Shown here in pieces: positions 11,640-22,200 of a stretch of 64,000 nucleotides of DNA. The notes under the pieces were generated by a model. The model was not told the DNA's origin and searched no databases. It saw only the letters and a program-made list of their open reading frames with translations. The DNA is from Asaia astilbis JCM 15831 (GTDB taxonomy: Bacteria > Pseudomonadota > Alphaproteobacteria > Acetobacterales > Acetobacteraceae), in contig NZ_BAJT01000010.1 in NCBI RefSeq assembly GCF_000613845.1, positions 62,001-126,000 of the forward strand, given 5' to 3'. Position 1 is the stretch's first letter. Each line of letters starts with the position of its first letter. Both the position numbers and the translations under genes were made by a program.

Positions 11640-13090
11640 ATGAAATATACCGCCCTGGCTCTTCTTGCCGTCTTCGCACTCCCCGGCCTCTGCAAAGCGC
11701 AGACCAAAAATATCCCACCTCTCCTTGCCCGTTATGTGACCCCGCAAGGCGGCTTTGTGATCGGAGGCGGTCCCGAGAGCGCTGATGTCGCGCTTGAGCT
11801 CGACCCCAAGGTTTCTGCCCGTGTCGTCGGTGCCCAGGGGAGCATTCCGTTGCTGACATCCGGCGTCATCGCCCTCGCGATCCTTCCGCGAGACCTCACC
11901 GAGGAAGAGCGAGCCGCCATGAAGCGTTTCACCGGAGGTGCACCGCTTTCGGTCCCGGTCATGAAAGGCTCAACGCCTATATTCGCCGCGATACGAGCGG
12001 TGCCGCTGATCGACATGCCCTGCAGATGCTTTCAACGCTGCTCTCCGCCCCCGTTCAGGCACACCTCGCAGAACGCCTGAGCTATATGACACGTCTATCA
12101 CCTGACGAGGTCGCGTCGGCTAGAGTGATATCAGGCAGCATCCCCGCGGCCGACATTCCTCTCGCTGACATTGCCCCGCCGGGAAAAAACCCCCATTTTA
12201 CGATCATTGGCAGCGATACCCTCATCAAGCTGTTGCCGGATTTGCTGGACGGCTTCCGCAAAACGCACCCGGACCTGACCTATACCGCTGACTTGCGGGG
12301 CTCTTCGCTCGCACTCCCTGCGCTGACGGCAGGAATCACGTCCTTCGCTCCCACGGGTCGCGAAGTCTGGCGAGGAGACATAGAGGCGTTCCAACAAGTC
12401 AAAGGCTATGCGCCGACACGCATCCGGATTGCCTATGCAAGCCATGGCCCGCGCCCGGATGGCAAAACACCCCCGGCGATTTACGTCCATCGTGATAACC
12501 TGATCCGGGGTCTGTCCCTGTCGCAGATCAAAGGGATTTTCGCCGCAGGATCATCCGCTGGCGACATCACGCGCTGGTCCCAGCTCGGCATGACTGGGGA
12601 GACCTGGAAGAACGCGCCCCTCCATGTCTATGGGAGCAAGCTGAAAGGCGGTTTCTCCATGGCGGTGCGGCAATCCAAACTCGATGGTCTGCCGTTCAGC
12701 GCCCGCTATAGAGAACTTCCAGATGGAAAGTCGGTCCTTCAGGCAGTCGCGCATGATCCGTACGGCATTGGCTACGCGACGTGGATCGACGGAGGCAAGA
12801 CACCTCAAGGCGTAAAACTGGTTCCCCTGGCCTTTACATCAGCCGGTCCCTTCGTTCTTCCCGACGGAACCGGTGACCGGTCGAAATGGCCGATCTCCTA
12901 TTTCTTCAACATCTATGTCGACCATGCGCCCGGCAAGCCCGTTCCGTCAGATGTCAAGGCGTTCCTCCGCTTCGTCCTGTCTCCAGAGGGAAAAAAGATC
13001 ATCGAAAACCACCGTGACGACGAAGATGGATACCTCCCCCTGCAAGGGGCAGATCTCGCCGATGAACTGAGCCAGATCAACAGGTTATAG
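11640..13090 (+). CDS. PstS-like periplasmic phosphate-binding protein with two modules (frame disrupted at about 11964)
   Basis: The start MKYTALALLAVFALPGLCKAQ is a Sec signal peptide, probably cut after CKA. Two consecutive stretches resemble PstS-like substrate-binding modules. The second has FTIIGSDTLIKLLPDLLDGF, then ITSFAPTGREVWRGDIEAF, then PPAIYVHRDNLIRGLSLSQI. The first has the matching LLTSGVIALAILPRDLTEEE and NAYIRRDTSG. The frame changes near 11964; inserting one base gives PVMERLNAYIRRD and one 483-residue protein. No pstC, pstA or pstB genes are nearby, so it is an orphan binding protein. It probably binds an oxyanion, though the ligand is unproven. ATG 11598 is an upstream alternative start. 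Confidence 0.75.
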
Positions 13091-13404
13091 GAAAGGTTAT
13101 CTCATCACCCGGTCGCGGTGCCAGAGCCCCGCGCTCGACCGATCTCGTGTCATTTTGAGCCCCGCGGCTGGCATCTGGTCGGATTGGATCCGACCACGAC
13201 CAGAACGCTCTCTCGTGATCACGCCTTCACGAGATTTGCGTAAATCCCTTGCCCTGCCTTGAATTCGAGCCCTGCACACCTTAACTTAGACAATCAATTT
13301 GCGGGCAGAGATTGTCTCACGCCCGGATGTGCCCCGTGCGGGGCTCTGGAACGGCTGTTCCGAGGGCTTTGCGCGAGGGCCAAACTCGTTTTGGGGAATG
13401 CGCT
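13091..13404. other. Intergenic region upstream of greA
   Basis: No gene is visible. It holds a perfect 9-bp hairpin (13176-13196) and a separated inverted repeat AGACAAT/ATTGTCT (13288-13294 and 13311-13317, 16-base spacer). The latter lies about 90 bases before the greA start, where an operator or leader structure could sit. Confidence 0.5.
13176..13196. repeat. Perfect 9-bp hairpin
   Basis: TGGTCGGAT, loop TGG, ATCCGACCA. There is no T-run after it, so a terminator role for the upstream binding-protein gene is only possible, not shown. Confidence 0.5.
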
Positions 13405-13878
13405 GTGCAGAAGATTCCGATGACCGGTGAAGGTTTGACCCGTCTAGAAGATGAACTGCGTCGGCTGAAAAGTGAAGATCGCCCTGCCGTCATCCGTGCC
13501 ATTGCGGAAGCTCGGGCTCATGGCGATTTGTCGGAAAATGCCGAGTATCACGCCGCACGCGACCGCCAGTCCTTTATTGAAGGGCGGGTTCTGGAGCTTG
13601 AAGAGGTGATTTCAACCGCCGAGGTCATCGACCCGTCTCAGCTTTCAGGAGATACGGTGAAGTTCGGGGCCCATATCAAGCTCGTCGATGAAGAAACGGA
13701 CAAGGAAAGCAGCTACCAGATTGTCGGCGTCCATGAGGCCGACATCAAGATCGGTCGCTTGTCTGTCTCTTCACCGCTTGCCAAAGCCATGATTGGCAAA
13801 TCAGTTGGTGATAGCGTCAGTGTCCCCGCACCAGGCGGTGACAGAAGCTATGAGATCCTGACCGTCACCTACAAATAA
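13405..13878 (+). CDS. greA: Transcription elongation factor GreA
   Basis: Rescues backtracked RNA polymerase by stimulating transcript cleavage. The N-terminal coiled coil shows the family signature from PMTGEGLTRLEDELRRLK through ARAHGDLSENAEYHAARDRQ, including the acidic tip residues. The C-terminal FKBP-like domain ends GDRSYEILTVTYK. I chose GTG 13405 because it gives 157 aa, the standard size, and has GGGGAA upstream. The same frame is open to 13312, but those residues match nothing in the family. A 6-bp hairpin (CGGGCC/GGCCCG, 13897-13913) follows without a T-run, and ilvA starts 54 bases downstream. Confidence 0.95.
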   Translation: MQKIPMTGEGLTRLEDELRRLKSEDRPAVIRAIAEARAHGDLSENAEYHAARDRQSFIEGRVLELEEVISTAEVIDPSQLSGDTVKFGAHIKLVDEETDKESSYQIVGVHEADIKIGRLSVSSPLAKAMIGKSVGDSVSVPAPGGDRSYEILTVTYK

Positions 13879-13932
13879 GCCGCATCCGTAACCGGGCGGG
13901 CCAATCAGGCCCGGCAACACGAAAAGAAGAAC

Positions 13933-15142
13933 GTGACTGAAGTCTCCTTTCTCGCTTTCGCCGATATTCTTGCTGCTCATGCGCGCATAGCACCCCATAT
14001 TGTTCGTACGCCAAGCATTCGATGCGCGGCACTCTCGAAAATGACGGGCGCGGATATCTGGCTGAAGCTGGAAAATCTTCAGGCCATCGCGTCCTTCAAG
14101 GAGCGAGGCGCAGCCAACAAACTCGCCCTTCTCAGCGACGACGAAAAACAGCGCGGTGTGATTGCTGTATCGGCAGGAAATCACGCGCAGGGCGTGGCGC
14201 GTCATGCGAGCCTGCTTGGCATTGACGCTACCATCGTCATGCCCCGCCATACACCCTCGGCCAAGGTCGAACGCACCAAGCTGGGGCGCCCGGGTCGTCA
14301 CCGATGGCGAGGACTTTGCGGAAGCGTCTCTGGTTGCGGAAACCCTGCGCCAGCGCGAGGAGCTGGTTCTGGTGCACCCGTTTAATGACGTCGCGGTCAT
14401 GGCGGGTCAGGGCACCTTTGCTGTCGAGCTGATCGAAGACAGTCCGGCTCTGGATATTCTCGTTCTTCCCATCGGGGGCGGAGGTCTGATCAGTGGCTCT
14501 GCCGTCGCCACCGCAGCGCTGAGCCCGAAGACAAAAATCATTGGCGTGCAGGTGGAGAGCCACGCCTCGCTTTCTGCTTTCCCCGAAGCCGCCATCGCAG
14601 CCCGAGGAGGATCGACGATTGCCGAGGGCATTGCTGTCATGCAGATCGGCAATCACTGCCTGGAGGCCGTGACACCGCTACTTGACCGCGTTCTGGTCGT
14701 CTCCGAATTGCAGGTTGAATCGGCCATCGCTCACCTGGCCGAACAGGCCAAGCAGGTCTCCGAAGGCGCCGGGGCAGCCGCTCTTGCAGCCGTCATGGCC
14801 TACCCCGATATTTTCGCGGGAAAGCGCGTCGCCCTGCCCATCACGGGCGGCAATATCGGCACACGCATCTTCGCCAATACGCTGCTCCGCGCACTGCGCC
14901 GCGACGGGCGGCTGCTCTCTCTGACCCTGCAGATCCCTGATCGTCCGGGCGTGCTCGCCGATATCTCGGCCCGCATCGGCAACGCAGGCGGCAATATTAT
15001 TGAAGTCTCTCATCAAAGGCTCTTCGCCGCGCCATCTGTCCAGACGGCCGAACTTGAGATCATGATCGAAGCCCGTGATGGCAGCCACGCTGATGAGATC
15101 GAAGCCGATCTGCGGCGCCATTATCACCTGACACGTGGCTAA
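13933..15142 (+). CDS. ilvA: Threonine dehydratase with ACT domain (frame disrupted at about 14283)
   Basis: PLP enzyme converting L-threonine to 2-oxobutanoate and ammonia. The PLP lysine lies in LENLQAIASFKERGA near residue 56, and the glycine-rich phosphate cup is LPIGGGGLISGSA. The C-terminal ACT domain begins at LLSLTLQIPDRPGVLADI. This build, about 400 aa with a single ACT domain, is the catabolic/biosynthetic type seen in many alphaproteobacteria. At 14283-14286 the run GGGG has one G too many: CTG GGC GCC CGG would give LGARVV. Removing it restores a 402-aa enzyme. GTG start at 13933 after AAGAAG. A strong inverted repeat follows the stop. Confidence 0.9.
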
Positions 15143-15158
15143 CGCCACGCTCGGCGTC

Positions 15159-15203
15159 TCGCCCTTATCAGTCAGAGAGGCTTTCCCTGACTGATAAGGG
15201 CGA
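15159..15203. terminator. 17-bp stem inverted repeat between convergent genes
   Basis: Arms CGCCCTTATCAGTCAG (15160-15175) and its exact complement (15187-15202), plus one flanking T-A pair, with an 11-base loop. It lies between the stops of ilvA (plus) and a glycosyltransferase (minus), so it can serve both. There is no long T-run, but the stem is very stable. Confidence 0.75.
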
Positions 15204-15212
15204 ACTCCCTAT

Positions 15213-16223
15213 TCAGCTCATGAAGCCTTCAGCCTTGAGCACCTCGATGGCCGCACGAACGCGATCGCCATAAGTGTGTTCTTCCATCGTCCGCTTCTGT
15301 GCGCGTCGGGCCATCTCAATGCAGAGAGGCGTATCATTGATATAGCGCGCAACCAGACGATCGAAATCGATCTTGTTGGAGAAGGTCGGGATCTCTTCTG
15401 CGGTGAAATAACGACGCAGCTCATATGTATCTTCGTGAAACACCTGAAATGCACCAGCAGCGGCTGCCTCGAAAGTACGCGGGCCCGGTGTCGATGGCGC
15501 GACCACGAAACGCTTGTTTTCGAAATGCAGTGACCGACCCAGATTCAGAACCAACTTGGAGCGGCGATAGAGCTCGATGAGCTGGGCCTTTTCGATACGC
15601 GCGTCCGAAAAACCAATCCCGAACTCACCCCAGCCCGGACCGATGATCTTGACGTTCAGATTACGCAGCGTCGGCATCAGATTGCGCACGATATCCTTGC
15701 GGCTGGTGAAGGCCACACCGCAAAAGAGCACGTCGATGGTTTTCTCTACATCTGCCTCAATGGGCGCGTAGTGCAGCTTGCGGCTTGCCGCGAGCGGCAG
15801 ATGGAAAACGCGCTCACGCTGGTAGAAATTATGTCCCCAGCGATCGCAGGAGAACACGACGTCGAAATCATCGGTGATGCGGTAATTGGCATCCTGCTCG
15901 TAGGGATCTTCTGTCGCCCAGAAAACCGTCGTTGCCCCGATCTTCTTTGCTTCACGGCAGACTTCACCGAAATAGGTGCTTTCAGGAAGGTAAGAACCGA
16001 TGGCGAAGACGATCGTCGGCTGCAGACGCTCGACCGAAGCCGCAGCACCGCTGATATGCACGGCAATGACATTTTCCTCACCGAAGCACTCTGCCCAGCC
16101 ATCCATGATCGACTCGCGGATCTGCGCATTAGCCTGTGACTCGTAGCGTCCCCCACTGCAAACCAGAACCCGCTGCGTTTTGCCAGCGGCCTGCGATCCT
16201 GTTTTTTTCTTACCTGCCGACAT
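15213..16223 (-). CDS. CgeB-like glycosyltransferase
   Basis: A 336-residue protein of the CgeB/DUF3880-type glycosyltransferase-like family. Visible marks are VLVCSGGRYESQANAQIRES at the N-terminus, ATTVFWATEDPYEQD (the conserved W-x-x-E-D-P element also found in the first domain of the gene at 19269), KTIDVLFCGVAFTSRKDIV, and the C-terminal donor-site-like stretch PGPRTFEAAAAGAFQVFHED. Donor and acceptor are unknown. It is the last of three glycosyltransferase genes on the minus strand, with 58 bases separating it from the 988-aa gene. Such genes usually build glycans on surface polysaccharide or protein; that is inference here. Confidence 0.8.
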   Translation of the reverse strand: MSAGKKKTGSQAAGKTQRVLVCSGGRYESQANAQIRESIMDGWAECFGEENVIAVHISGAAASVERLQPTIVFAIGSYLPESTYFGEVCREAKKIGATTVFWATEDPYEQDANYRITDDFDVVFSCDRWGHNFYQRERVFHLPLAASRKLHYAPIEADVEKTIDVLFCGVAFTSRKDIVRNLMPTLRNLNVKIIGPGWGEFGIGFSDARIEKAQLIELYRRSKLVLNLGRSLHFENKRFVVAPSTPGPRTFEAAAAGAFQVFHEDTYELRRYFTAEEIPTFSNKIDFDRLVARYINDTPLCIEMARRAQKRTMEEHTYGDRVRAAIEVLKAEGFMS

Positions 16224-16281
16224 CGTCGCTCAATCCGTTTCTTTTTGCGCGCGGCCTCTTGGTGCTCGCGCTGATCCGTTA

Positions 16282-19248
16282 TCAGACATGTCCGTTGGAC
16301 TGGGTGACACTTGACTCGACGATCTCGCCAAGTGCCGCCCTGAACCGCTCGGGATCACAATCACGTTCCACGGCTTTCAACGCACCGGAACGAATCATCT
16401 CCCACTTCGCCTCGTTTTCGTATGTCTCCGCCATGGCGGACGCAAAGCTCAGCGGATCCTCCCCTGAAGCGCTGATAATCTCGTGTCCATCTGCCCAGCC
16501 CATCTGCGTCCTCAGGAGGCGCGTTGCAATGACCGGGAGACCATAGGATGCCGCCTCATGCACCTTATAAGGCAAGCCGCCTGCATAGCGCGTTGGCGCT
16601 ATAAAAAGACGATGTGTCGCGTAGAGCGATGCCAGATCGTCGACGGGCCCTATCCAATTGACGCGATCCGAGGCGCGCAGAGCGCTCACATCCACTGAGG
16701 GATGCACGAAGCCAGCCACGGTCAGCTTCACATCACCTGGAAGGAAATCATCAAGTTCGGGCAATACATCGTTGATGAGCCAGAACAGACTATCGAAATT
16801 GGGAGCATCCGTGTCGTGCAAAGCACCGACGAACAGGAAGTCTCGTCGGTCCGCAAAACCCATCTCCTGCGGTCGAAGACAGAGAGAATGACCGAGAACT
16901 GCGACGTTTTCATAACCCGCTTTTCTGGCGAGAGCAGCATCATGGGGGGAGACGACCACGATCGTCTGACAGAAATGGGCTGTCTCAAGCTCACTGACCA
17001 CCATTTCCGCCAAGGATGCCAGAGGCTCCGACGGTGGATGGTATCGTGCCTTTTCGATGGTTCTTGGGGCCGCAATCACCTCGGTGTCGAGAATGACATT
17101 TTCTGACGGCAGATGGCGCGTATGTGCATTCAGGATCGGCAGAAGTCGCGTCAGATTATGCGTACGGCCAATCCAGATGACGTCGTAATAGCCGGCACGC
17201 TCCTCGATAAATGCCTCCAGCGTCGAGAGCTCACTCCGGGTCATGAGCTCAACATCATCGGGGAAATCAGCGGCAAGATCGGCTTGGCTTGCCTCACGCG
17301 GAAGGACAGGGAACACAGTCACCTGTAAGCCAAGACTACTCATTGCCCTGACGAGATCGTTGGAACGGACATAGCCCGACCCAAGCGAACGCAGAGGAAT
17401 ACGATCTTCAATGAACAGCACATTCTTTCGCGTGCTTCGATGTGAGCGGGCGAGCACAGCGTTATGCGCATGCGCCGGAAATTGTTTCCTGAGAAACTCC
17501 TGATGCTGGCGGGCGAAGACGCGATGGTTGACGACCATTTGCGCGTGTGAACCCGTGCTGCCAGAGCTTCCGTATTCCAGATGCTCTACGGTGACCGACG
17601 GATCGTAAACGACCCTCTTCCCGGAACGGACAATCCGCAGACAGAGATCCGTGTCTTCGAAATAGGCCGGGCGATAAATCGTCTCGAAGCCGCCAAGCGT
17701 ACGGGCCACACCGCTATCGACAAGCAGGAACGCTGCAGAGCAATAATCGACATAGCGCACGAAATTGGCTTCAGCGCTGTTGGGGTTATCGTCACGACGA
17801 TACCCAAAGGTTGACCCACATCGCCAAATGATCGATCCGGCTTCCTGCAACGCCATGTTGCTGCGGATCAGCTTTGCGCCCACTGCAGCGACGTCCTCCG
17901 CGCTATGCAAGCGCGCCAGAGCATTACGGATTGCGTGGGGATAGAGACGCAAATCGTTGTTCAGATAGAGGACCGATTGGGCGGTTACTCTACTCAGAGC
18001 CTCGTTACAACCATCGAGATAGCCGATGTTGTGGCGAAAGCGCAGGACAGTTGCACCCCTGACAGTTTCCTCGATCTGCGCCGTCTCATCACTTGAGGCT
18101 GAATCCACAAGTATGAGTTGGATCGCCCCGCTGTAATTCGCCCGTAAGGAGAGGAGAGCCTGCAGAGTCAGCGCATATTTGTTGTGGAGCACCATGATGA
18201 CTGAGAGCGCGGGCGTCCCGTCACAGGTGAAATCAGGCCCACGATGCGCCGTTATTCTATGCTGTAGTTTGGCTTCGGCTTCGAAGTATCGACGTGTCTG
18301 TATTTCTTCAAGCGGAGGCAGGTTGACGCCTTCCCCAAACTGAGTGCTCTGCGCGACCCAGCATGCATAGACACTGTCGTAGAGCCCTGCCTTGAGAAGC
18401 TTCCTAATCTCAGGTTTGTCACCAAAGCCATGATAGGTCACGCCTTCTGCTGGCCACCGCCCCTCTGCGGCACCGAAACGCACAAAGTGCTCGTACGCAT
18501 TCCTGAACGCGCCGCCTAAAATGCTCGGAAGAACATCGCCATGAACACGAGCGTAATAGGCCTCGTCAAAAGACGACTGGGGATTAAACTGACGGGGCGT
18601 CTGGTTTGTCAGGTAATGATGAAGAAGCGACTGATAACGACCAGCTTCAACGTCGCGCACGACATCGGGATAACGCTCAGCGTACCATACAGGATCGAAA
18701 TACCAGGAGAGACGATGACGATCCGCGAGCGCGGGCGAGTCAACGACGAGAGTGTAGAATGCCCCTCGCCCTGAGCTCTGCTCACTCTCTTCCTCATCAA
18801 TGATAACAGCAAAGCAGGCGGGATCGAGGAACCAGTGCCCCCCCAGTCCCGACGCATCACCCGTCTCGAGAAAATGATCATAGCCGTTGCAGTAAAGACC
18901 TGACGCAATCGCCTCGTTCACCGCTCCACTGTGGTGCCTCAGGTAATAGCTTTCCGAGAAAAGCCAGTGGGGAGCGTGAGTCGCGTAGCCTTTGGTACAA
19001 TAATGATCGAACCCCGAGGCGAGCTCTCCTCGGCAAATCTCGGCATAGAGCTCCGGATATGCCTGACGATACCAGTTTTCATCGAAATATCGATTAGGCG
19101 AGAAACCAAAAGACTTTCCGATAGCTTCGTAATGATCGCCGGCATCAAGAAGCCCTTGAGCGGATATTTCCTCGATCGCTGACGGGTATTGCTTCAGATA
19201 CCAGTCTTCCTCTACGAGGCGCCATTTTGGAATCCGCTCGTTTTGCAT
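16282..19248 (-). CDS. Large bifunctional glycosyltransferase (repeat region, GT2, GT4-like)
   Basis: A 988-residue protein with three parts. Residues 1 to about 330 are a tandem array of repeats of roughly 45 residues, each with an aromatic start such as EDWYLKQYP, ENWYRQAYPELY, SESYYLRHHS, DPVWYAERYPDV, DEAYYARVH, and ending in a D/E-H-Y/F...G element. A GT2 domain follows (PALSVIMVLHNKYALTLQAL, then LILVDSASSDET, then SVLYLNNDLRLYP as the D-x-D region). The C-terminal third is a GT4/GT1-like domain (NVLFIEDRIPLRSLGSGYVR, ending APTRYAGGLPYKVHEAASYG, which has the E-rich donor site). It lies 20 bases downstream of the 1118-aa gene. Substrates are unknown. Confidence 0.85.
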   Translation of the reverse strand: MQNERIPKWRLVEEDWYLKQYPSAIEEISAQGLLDAGDHYEAIGKSFGFSPNRYFDENWYRQAYPELYAEICRGELASGFDHYCTKGYATHAPHWLFSESYYLRHHSGAVNEAIASGLYCNGYDHFLETGDASGLGGHWFLDPACFAVIIDEEESEQSSGRGAFYTLVVDSPALADRHRLSWYFDPVWYAERYPDVVRDVEAGRYQSLLHHYLTNQTPRQFNPQSSFDEAYYARVHGDVLPSILGGAFRNAYEHFVRFGAAEGRWPAEGVTYHGFGDKPEIRKLLKAGLYDSVYACWVAQSTQFGEGVNLPPLEEIQTRRYFEAEAKLQHRITAHRGPDFTCDGTPALSVIMVLHNKYALTLQALLSLRANYSGAIQLILVDSASSDETAQIEETVRGATVLRFRHNIGYLDGCNEALSRVTAQSVLYLNNDLRLYPHAIRNALARLHSAEDVAAVGAKLIRSNMALQEAGSIIWRCGSTFGYRRDDNPNSAEANFVRYVDYCSAAFLLVDSGVARTLGGFETIYRPAYFEDTDLCLRIVRSGKRVVYDPSVTVEHLEYGSSGSTGSHAQMVVNHRVFARQHQEFLRKQFPAHAHNAVLARSHRSTRKNVLFIEDRIPLRSLGSGYVRSNDLVRAMSSLGLQVTVFPVLPREASQADLAADFPDDVELMTRSELSTLEAFIEERAGYYDVIWIGRTHNLTRLLPILNAHTRHLPSENVILDTEVIAAPRTIEKARYHPPSEPLASLAEMVVSELETAHFCQTIVVVSPHDAALARKAGYENVAVLGHSLCLRPQEMGFADRRDFLFVGALHDTDAPNFDSLFWLINDVLPELDDFLPGDVKLTVAGFVHPSVDVSALRASDRVNWIGPVDDLASLYATHRLFIAPTRYAGGLPYKVHEAASYGLPVIATRLLRTQMGWADGHEIISASGEDPLSFASAMAETYENEAKWEMIRSGALKAVERDCDPERFRAALGEIVESSVTQSNGHV

Positions 19249-19268
19249 CGTACCGCCCCGCTTGCCTC

Positions 19269-22200
19269 TCAGGCGATCGATTCTGGGACGAAACTGGCCT
19301 CAATCGATCGCACCACCGTTTCAACCACCGCCTCACTCACTTCCGCCTGTGTCACTGACGCGATGATCCCGTTCGTGACTGTGACGAGCGCGTCAAGCGG
19401 CTTGATCCCGATCTGCTCACCAACCGTGTTGACCAGACAGAGTCGATAGTCCCCCGCCATTTCCGCCGCATAACCGGATGCAATCGAAATCCAGCCTTCG
19501 AAGCCAACGCAGAGCGGCGCATCGGGGAAAATAGTTTTGACATCATGGCGCAAGAAGCGCTTGAGCGCGAAGAAGAAAGCGCTATTGGTCGACCCGCCCA
19601 CCAGCGCCACCGACATATCACCGGCACGCTCGACCTGGCGCAAAAAGCCCCAACCACGGATGAAAAGGTTCCCATCGTCGGTCAGGAGCGGTGCTGGATC
19701 GCCAACCAGTCCGCTCAGTGAATCGATATAATGCTGGAAGTCGTTTTCCGCGCGATGGAAATGCGCATGACGGTGCAGACGATTCAGTTTGATTCCCCGC
19801 AGATGTCCATCTGCGTGAGAAACGCGGATAAAATCACGCATGATCTGGTCGTTGGACGGACGCTCGACCTGGATGTCATTGATCTTGCCATCCTTGACCC
19901 CGATCTCCACAGACGTGACCATGAAGGCCCCTGCCCCATTGACGATATTGACGAGACCGACGCGGAAAGAGCCTTCACACCACTTCCCACGCAGCGCTGC
20001 CTGACCGGAAAAACCGGAGCGACGGGGAGCGTTCGGATAGATCGAGAGCACATCACCGCGCGCCTCGCGCACACAAGGCAGGAAGATCAGAGGGGATTTG
20101 GCATCGCCAATCAGAACCGCGTACATCGACCCGGCAGAGCTGACCCCCGGCAAAACGTGCCAGCCGCGAATGTGGAACTCATAAGCCCCTGAAAAATCCT
20201 CTGGCTGATTATCGGCGAGAACGAAGTGGCAGACATCGTCGATGTAATATTCGGCTCCCTGTATCGAGAACCAGTCTGAAACGGGTTCCGGAAGCTCGAT
20301 TGAGAGATCGCGAATTGTCGGAGGATCGAAGATATGACGCGGGGGTGCCTGATGACGCCATGACGCATGAGGCAGCAAATGCACCTGCCCGGCATCGATC
20401 TGCATCTCGGACGTTCCGAGTTCTCGTACAGGAGCCGCCTGCTGATAGACCGCACGCATATCGTTTGCGTAAGGCTCGGCCTGTGTCCAGAGCGCCGGAG
20501 AGATATTGCCCATGATCTCCCGACGGATCACCTCGGATGAACGAAGCAGTTCCAGCCGCTCGAGCACCATATTGGCGCGACCGATCGGCACCTTGAAGCC
20601 GTTGACCCCGTCCTGCACACGGTCGCCAAGAGCGCCGACGTCGGTGACAATCGGGATCAATCCATTCTGCCACGCCTCGGAAAGGGAGATGCAATACGTC
20701 TCGGGCCAGATCGACAGGTTGAGGGCAACATCGGCCACCTGAAGCGCCGCGATATCACCTGCGGTATAACGCCCGTAAACCTTCACATTGGGACGAGGTC
20801 TGGAATTGAGGACTGCGTCGTATTCCGGGTGGACATACCCGAAAATATGGAATTCGATATGGTCGGGATGCGCGATCTCGATCAGATTCAGGATCGTATC
20901 GGCGCCCTTGGTTCGCAGGAAGTTTCCGACAATAGCGACCTTGAGGGGGCGCTCCCCAAGAGGTTCATAGGACTTCGCGACGATGGGGATCGTGTTTTCG
21001 GGAGAAGGGATTCCCAGAGTCAGGCTGCGCTTCTGATCGAGGATCGGATAGATCTCGTGAGTCAGGTTACGGGAATGCTCGGTTCCGAACAGGATCGTAT
21101 CGACGGAATGGAGCATTTTACCGATAAAGGCGCGCCGGGTCTGTTCGCCGCCATATTCGATATTTTCAGCGACCTTGAGGATGATGTCGCTGGCAACGAC
21201 GGACTTCACCTCATCTTCGATATAGCGCTGATCCTGATTGAGCAGGTTGTAGCGTGAGGAAATCAGCCAGAAATCATGGGCCGAAAAGACCACCCCGGCA
21301 CCACAGGCCTTGGCGATAATCGGCAACGAGAGCGCATGATGGCCAAGATGCTGAAAATGGACGATGTCGAAATTGTACTGACTGATCGCGTTGGAGAAGG
21401 CCATTTCTTCTGGCCCGTCACACATCGCATCCATCCAGCCCACTTCTGGCACGTCGTAGCGCTCGACTTCCTGCCCGTTTGCCGTAGTCAGGCGGCAATG
21501 CGTTCCGCGACGAAGCCAGTAGAAAAACTCGATCTCGCGCCCGAGCATTGAGCACAGGGTTTGCTGATAGACTTCCACGCCGCCCCATGCTGCTTCATGG
21601 ATCGTCGAGTGCGTGCACATCAGCACCCGCAGGCGACGCCGACGCGGTGCAAGAGCCGAACCTGGCAGGGTGCGCCCGAAATTGGCGCCCGTAATTTCAG
21701 CCATCCGGCTCAGGCGGTTCTCGTAGAGGTGGCCCTCAAGCGCCGATCTTTGCCCGGACAGAGCCGCATTGTGACGCAGATTGCGATCACCAAGCAGCGC
21801 TGCCACAGCGCTCACCACACCATCGATATCGCGCGCGAGGAAAGTCCCCTCGATCTCGGCGAAGTATTTGGTGTCCATGCTCTCGGGCGCTTCGACCACC
21901 TGAGCTGCGCCCGCAAGAGCAAGTTCGTAGAAACGAGGACCCGGCGCCGTCGCCTGACTGACATCGCCATGGCTCGCATAGTCGCGGAACATGGTTAGTG
22001 TGACAGCGCTCGCATTGGCAAAGTCGATGAATGCCTCATGGCTCACCGGACGCTGGATAGCCAGTTCGGCGAGATCGGCCGGCAAAGGAGGCAGATACTC
22101 ATTGCCGGGGCAGATGAGCTTCAGACGGGCCTGCGGGAAGGCTGCAATGATACGGCGAAGCGTCTCGACGCGGTTCGGCCACATCGTCCCCGCGAAGAAG

